Assembly: GCA_003996215.1 (NCBI GenBank)
Contig: QJPP01000676.1
Location: forward strand, 434,001-498,000
Direction of reading: 5' to 3'
From: Jaltomata sinuosa
Lineage: Eukaryota > Streptophyta > Magnoliopsida > Solanales > Solanaceae
Length of the DNA stretch: 64,000 nt
Shown here: piece by piece, positions 58,255-64,000 of the stretch
Layout of the letters: each line of letters opens with the position of its first letter
Position numbering within the stretch: the stretch's first letter is position 1
Notes under the pieces: generated by a model
The model's database searches: none
What the model was told of the DNA's origin: nothing
What the model saw: the letters and a program-made list of their open reading frames with translations, nothing else
Made by a program: the position numbers and the translations under genes

Positions 58255-59496
58255 CATGCAAATTCATAATTTCATGCTAGAAATCAACTTTCATGCTTGG
58301 GCTTTCAAAACCAATGAAAGAGTCATAATCAAATCATGTAAAATAATTAGAAACCATGAATTTAAACTTAGAAACTGATTTCATAAGCTTTCCCCAATTT
58401 TAGATGAAAACCCTAGTTTCATGAGTTCATAAATCAAAATAAGAATTGGCCTTAAAATCATGAATAGGAAACCACTTATAGAAATCCATGCAAAACCATG
58501 CAATTTAGAGTTAGAATCCATAGAAGAATCATGAGGAAACAATTTTAGAAGGACCCATAAGAATTGAGTAAGAACCCTAGTTTAGAAATCCATAAATTCA
58601 ATTTAGAAGATTGGGGTTTGGGGCATAAGGGTGAAGTAATCCCTTATTGAATACCCACATACCTTGGTGGAGGATTACTCACTTGATTGGTAAAGAACTA
58701 GGAGGCTTGACTTGGAGTTTGGGGACTTGAGCTTTGAGAGCATTTTTTCCTCTTAGAGTGAAGAATGAGGAACTTAGGATAGGCTTAGGATTATGGGTGG
58801 AAACCCTTCTAAAATTAGTCAAAATGACTTCACTTAATACATAATAGAGTGAGAAATGACCAAAATGCCCCTAGGAATCAATTGGGAAAAAAAGGTTCAA
58901 ATTGGTCAACTTTCAGTGACCACGACTCAGTCTACGAGTCGTGGTTTGGATGACGAATCATCGTCTGGAGTCGTAGAACTCAGGCTGGAAATTCAAGTTG
59001 CAGCTTCACTTCTACGGGTCAATGAGACGGACCCGTAGAAGGAATGACGGATCGTCATTAGGAGTCGTCATTCTCAGAAGGGTCACTTGACTACAGTCAA
59101 ACCACGAGTGAATCTACGATTCGTCATTCAAACGATGAGTCATGGACTTGACTCGTAGTCTCTGTAAGGGAATTTGGGGAAAATATCAATCCTCTGAAGA
59201 TATTCCACGAGTCAACAGGATGGACCTGTCGTTTGAACTCGTGGTTGCTGGGAACACTTAACAGCCCACAGGTCTAGTTCCACGAGTGGAACTAAGACTC
59301 GTAAAATGAACTACGGTCTATAGAACCCACTCGTGGTTCTCAGACAATAGGCTAAACTTGCGGGGATTGAACCACGGATCCATTCCATGAATCATGGTTC
59401 AAACCACGGTCCGTGGTTTGGATCCGTCATTTCTGAAACAGGGATTTTTCTGAGGTTTTTAACTTAGATAGCTGGATACGTGTACGGGGTGTTACA

Positions 59497-61483
59497 ATAA
59501 CCCCCCTTGGGATCATTCGTCCTCGAATGAAGGCTTAGACAAGGGAAGCTGAGGGTAAAACAGCCCAACCAAACATCAAAACATAGAAATCAAGGGGTAA
59601 TCATAAAATCTGAACTTTTCAACTTGAAAACGTGATAAACTAACTTCGTAAAACACAGAGGCATGCTAAAATCATGAGAGGAACTGATGGAGTAAAATCA
59701 GAGGGACATACTAAGGAGGAACTACTACCTCAAGCTGAACCTGGATCGGAAATGGAAGGGTGGAGGTGCTAGGCCTTCATGGATGACTCGGTCCCCCTAG
59801 TAGTTCCTTCAACTGAGTTGTAAAAGCTGAAGTACTATTGTGGTAATCGATTTCTGATTGAAATAAAAGCTGAGCTAGTTTCATGAGACACGTATACATG
59901 CTGAGAGTGTAAAACGACCAATAGGACAGGAACTGGATATCCAACATGATAACTGGTCTGGGATGAGAGTAGCAACTCAGCTAAAACTCATAAAGAACGA
60001 ACATACTCTAGAAATCGCAGTTAACCGAAAGGGACACCAAACTGAGATAAGTAGACATACGGGAAAACTATTCTCTTCTGAATACCACTCCTACCATTTG
60101 CAACTAACCACATCAACAGCGCACATAAAGGTACTAAGGTCTGAGTCTAACTACTCGATTCTTCGTGTTTAAGCCTATCTCGACTAAACCCCTTGCACCT
60201 AGAGTTATCTACTAAGAATGGTATTCTTTCATATCACAACAACCAACTAATCCAGGGTTCCCCAACCCAAGGGTCACTAGTTGTGTAAAAGAAATATCCA
60301 TATGTATCCCATCACGATATTCAAACTTATAACTATGGTCACCTTATGGTTTCGTAGCTTACCCTGTTTAAGACTTCTCTCCTCTCCCTTATCATAACTA
60401 GGAATCACAAATTCAAAAACTTCTACAGGGGGACATACTAGACTACCCATTCTTACTATTTCGCATGAATAATCCTTACCTTATAATTCATCCACACCTA
60501 GAAGTCATGGTGGAACAAGTACACTAACAAGGAAAAAGGAATTTGCTACCTCCCAGTTAGTCTATTACAAGGCCTTCTCCCCTAACACTTACAACAACAT
60601 AAACCATAATCATTTAAAGAAAAGAGCAGGAGTAGGAGCGTCATGAATGAAGGATTACAGATTGATCTTGACTTACGCTTAGCATGATCAAGCCACTCAA
60701 GGTGGGGCTTGGGAAATTGAACGCAATAGGCATGAGCACTTCACATACTGGGCACGTAAGACATGAATTAGTGGGGATCATCACCCCTCATCATCAAAGG
60801 CAAGGATCAAAGGGCTTTAGAATAAGTAGATCATAAGCGTGAATCGTCCAAGAATCAGGTATGAGCATATACATGGCGTAACATGATTTGAGTAGCCATT
60901 GAGGGATTTTTGAAGACTGACAAAGTAAACATAACTGAGCATACTATGATACATTAGTTTACATACATAACGGACCTCGAGACATAAGGCTAGGATTCAT
61001 AGACTCGCAGAGTAAGTGTAGAATCTTTGTCTGAAGAAATCACTTATCATTCTAGAAGCTGAATATGAGCGTGAATCTTGATGGAGTGCGTAAATTGAAA
61101 TTGAACCATGGCACTGATACCCAAGGCATGCAAAATGGTATCGTAATGGCGGGAGTATACTTAGGACGCTAGGATGGAAATAAGCTTTTGTATCCCCTCT
61201 TAACCTTGTTCTATCACCCAAGAATATCACTACCTGAGCCTCCAAAATCTGACCGATTTGATTCTATATTCCACCATCTCCCCCTTAGGTTTATGCTACC
61301 CTCATAATTCTATGGGCCTCTTACCAACCTCTCAAAGGAACTCTGATCGTATCCCCTAACAGAACATGCACAAATCCAGAATCTAGCATGAATACCCACT
61401 TTCTTCTATAGTCTAAGACCCTCCTTCACCTAAAAGTCTAGGCCTTACCCTCCTATCCCCACTTAGTTCTAGGTCAAGACAAC
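59497..61483 (-). other. Interior of the pol-less element, no gene
   Basis: No domain of RT, RNase H or integrase is seen on either strand. Near 59720-59800 there is a weak trace of the end of a chromodomain-type region (CTAGGCCTTCATGG, TAGTTCCTTCAACTG on the plus strand). A minus-strand frame of 82 codons at 60997-61245 is unassigned. Confidence 0.5.
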
Positions 61484-62041
61484 TCACAACCAAACAAACA
61501 CATGGGTCCGGGGGTTATGGATACATACAAGAAGAAAATCTAGTGACGTACCTGATTCAACTCCTGGAGGAACACTCTGACCCGCCTGGCTAGGCAATGA
61601 AAGGAGTTGGTTTTGGAGCTGAACGTCATAGTTACTCCTCTTAGATGAGGGGCAATCCCTGATCCTATGGCCTGGCTGACCACACCTAAAATACCCCTCC
61701 TTACCCGCAAGGCACTCACCTAAATATAACTTACCACAGCTACTACAATGAGGGTACCTCAAGGTCTTTGGAGCCTTATGGTGACAAGACTAAGAGTCGA
61801 GGGCAGGTGTGCTAACTGGAGATAGGATTAGTCCGGATGACCTCTTCTGAGAAGATGATTGGTTCCATGATCCGGTCTTCTTGACTTTCCTCTTCCTCTT
61901 CTTTAGTTTCTCTTTCTCATTCAACTGAGTTGCCATGGCTCGAGCCAACATACAGATGACTTCACGGAATTCCGCATTTGTAACCTCATGATTTGGAGTG
62001 GCCGGATTAGCATTCCTCATAGGATTTCTTTGTGGAGACAT
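61484..62041 (-). pseudogene. Gag remnants with zinc knuckles
   Basis: Two minus-strand frames. 61790-62041 starts MSPQRNPMRNANPATPN, a Gag-like start, then a Lys-rich stretch. 61484-61762 has CSSCGKLYLGEC followed by CGQPGHRIRDCP: a zinc-binding pair typical of chromovirus nucleocapsids, the second being a full CX2CX4HX4C knuckle if the upstream C of FRCGQ is counted. The capsid core between them is missing. Gag would coat the RNA. Confidence 0.75.
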
Positions 62042-62235
62042 TATCTAAAATGCGTAAGGAACGAATTTGAAGGGTAAGTAGAGTCAAACTCTATCACACG
62101 ATAGTGAACATGAAGAAGTGAAGTTTTTCCTAAAACATCTTATAGCCTCCCCCTCATAAGTGTGGCGCGCTTCACACCCATGAAAGAGATTCTACTCGAT
62201 GCGGCTTTCAGACATCCTAGGACTCTTGAACCTGA

Positions 62236-62247
62236 GGCTCTGATACC
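62236..62247 (-). other. Primer binding site of the pol-less element
   Basis: On the minus strand TTGGTATCAGAG, the tRNA-Met type PBS, six bases past the LTR end at 62253. Confidence 0.88.
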
Positions 62248-62252
62248 AAGTT

Positions 62253-64000
62253 TGTCACGCCCCAAGGTTACCTCCTAGATGTAACACGGGACTCGAGACC
62301 ACGAGGATCCCAAGCTAACCCTTGGTCATAGCATTCTCAAGCATAACAAGGATAAGACATAGCGGAAGCATCGTAAGAGAATCCAAATAGGAAGCATAAT
62401 CATATAAAAGAGAGTCGAATAAGAAGTACAACTCAATAGTCATCTCATAACATCTATGTCTGAAAAGCCTCTAATACTATCATAGAGAATTGATGGGATA
62501 ATACCCCAACTAACTCGACAATCTAGTACATAAAGGAAGCATAAAACTGAAATAAGGCCTAGTTCTCGAACTATGAGGACTCAAGAAAGCTGACTGAGGG
62601 AGTGGCCTGGAGCTCTAGCCACGAACCTGAGAAGGTATGCCTGAATCTGCATCATCGAAGGATGCAGTGGAATATACGTTAGTACTATGGAATGTACTAA
62701 GTATGTGAGAAATGCATAAATAGAGTGAAACATGCTTTAAAATGTATTTAGGTATATCCATGCATAGTAAAGATCATGAAAAGATATCATAGTGGAAATC
62801 AAATCATAAGGCATAAGCCAACTTCAAAATGATAGTTCAGAAGAGAGTTCATAATGCTTAGAAAACTTAAAAGGAAACATACATACGGGAGTTTCTTATA
62901 ACCGACATGAGACCATGTGAGCTACATGGAATCTAACTGTATAACCCCAGTTAGCAAAGCTGACTTCGAACCCTACCAAGGAATAAGTCACCGTACCCAA
63001 CTATATAACCCTAGTTGGCAAAGTTGTCCTATGCCCCGCTCAGGCAAGGACACCATACAAGAAGACGTGGATCCACTCTCTCTAGCCTTTAAGGCACATT
63101 TCATTTCATAACCTACACTGGCAACATAGTTTCTGGGACTAAGGGCAATCTCACCCCGTCCAACTAGGTGATAAATACTACTCCCAAAACATGCATACAT
63201 ATAGCTCATAATCATATCATAGGGCATACTCTCATGCCAAATCTTGTTCATAATGAGGGCATACTCTCATGCCAAATCTTGTTCATAATAAGGGCATACT
63301 CTCATGCCAAATCTTGTTCATAAAGCATGAAAACACATCGGTATCATGCAACTTTCATATCGTAGTTCATAAGCTTAGCATAGACATAATTCAAAAATAT
63401 ATTTTCTTTCTAAATTCATACTTGAAGAATTAGGCATGCAATTTCATAAATATATAAAGGCCGTGATATCTAATCATGCCAACTTTCTCTTGAAAACATG
63501 CAAATTCATAGTTTCATGCTAGAAATCAACTTTCATGCTTGGGCTTTCAAAACCAATAAAAGAGACATAATCAAATCATGTAAAATCAATAAGAAACCAT
63601 GAATTTAAACATAGGAACTGATTTCATAAGCTTTCCCCAATTTTAGATGAAAATCCTAGTTTCATGAGTTCATAAATTAAAATAATAATTGGCCTTAAAA
63701 TCATGAATAGGAAACCACTTATAGAAATCCATGCAAAGTCATGCAATTTAGAGTTAGAATCCATAGAACAATCATGAGGAAACAATTTTAGAAGGACCCA
63801 TAAGAATTGAGTAAGAACCCTAGTCTAGAAATTCATAAATTGAATTTAGAAAATTGAGGTTTTGGGAATAAGGGTGAAGGAATCCCTTATTGAATACCCA
63901 CATACCTTGGTGGAATATTACCCACTTGATTGGTAAAGAACTAGGAGGCTTGACTTGGAGTTTGTAGACTTGAGCTTTGAGAGCAATTTTTCCTCTTAGA
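62253..64000 (-). repeat. 5' LTR of the pol-less element (partial)
   Basis: It is collinear with 56951-58760 and nearly identical. The rest of the LTR lies beyond the window. Confidence 0.88.

Larger units (their letters stand above)
56951..59496 (-). repeat. 3' LTR of the pol-less element
   Basis: 2546 bases, starting TGTAACACCCC on the minus strand and ending TGACA. It contains a 35-bp tandem repeat (57916-58011), a 62-bp tandem duplication (58131-58254) and a zone of short palindromes (58920-59440). Confidence 0.85.
56951..64000 (-). mobile_element. LTR retrotransposon without visible pol, minus strand, runs off the window
   Basis: Two LTRs in direct orientation (56951-59496; 62253 to beyond the window) flank a 2.75 kb interior with a tRNA-Met PBS at its right end and a polypurine tract at its left end (minus strand AAGGGGGG, 59500-59507). 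Only gag remnants are visible (61484-62041). RT, RNase H and integrase are not seen. It therefore looks like a non-autonomous derivative of the same chromovirus family as D. The left flank reads AGTAA; the right flank is outside the window. Confidence 0.8.

Noticed and set aside
1..64000. Bacterial or phage origin of short frames
   Set aside because: LTR elements, a MITE, plant plastid and mitochondrial genes and microsatellites all indicate a plant nuclear genome.

Overview
The window looks like plant nuclear DNA, probably from an asterid and possibly Solanaceae. That placing is an inference from a ycf15 reading frame, a mitochondrial sdh3 copy and the LTR families. No intact nuclear host gene is visible. 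The DNA is nested transposable elements plus one large block of organelle DNA.

Layout. (1) 1-403 is the 3' end of an LTR. (2) 404-1541 is the left arm of a long chromovirus-type (Ty3/gypsy) LTR. (3) About 1542-18400 is a ~17 kb nuclear copy of mitochondrial DNA (NUMT). It carries sdh3, nad2 exons 1-2 with the group II intron, pieces of rrn26 and rrn18, an endogenised mitovirus polymerase, a retrotransposon gag piece, and several plastid segments that had presumably entered the mitochondrion earlier (ycf2-ycf15-trnL, trnW-trnP, rps7, a second ycf2 piece, rps12-trnV spacer, psaA). (4) About 18400-19127 is the right arm of the same LTR and the end of that element ('B'). (5) 19128-33843 is a 14.7 kb Athila-like LTR retrotransposon with a perfect AACCT target duplication. 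It lies inside the chromodomain of B, and it is itself interrupted by a 3.9 kb non-coding insertion (22430-26353). (6) 33849-42765 is minus-strand chromovirus sequence: the rest of B, then element 'A' with gag, RT, RNase H, integrase, chromodomain and 5' LTR. (7) 42766-50000 is plus-strand element 'C', degenerate, with a 628 bp hAT-like MITE in its integrase. (8) 50101-56950 holds LTR pieces of at least three elements. (9) 56951-64000 is a minus-strand LTR element with two ~2.5 kb LTRs and a short interior that has gag remnants but no visible pol; its right LTR runs off the window.

None of the coding sequences is likely to work as a gene. sdh3 has an internal stop, nad2 a frameshift, trnP a deletion in the anticodon arm, and the retroelements are full of stops. 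What the window offers is a layered insertion history and the mosaic structure of the mitochondrial block. All identifications are from reading the sequence; no database search or alignment was run.
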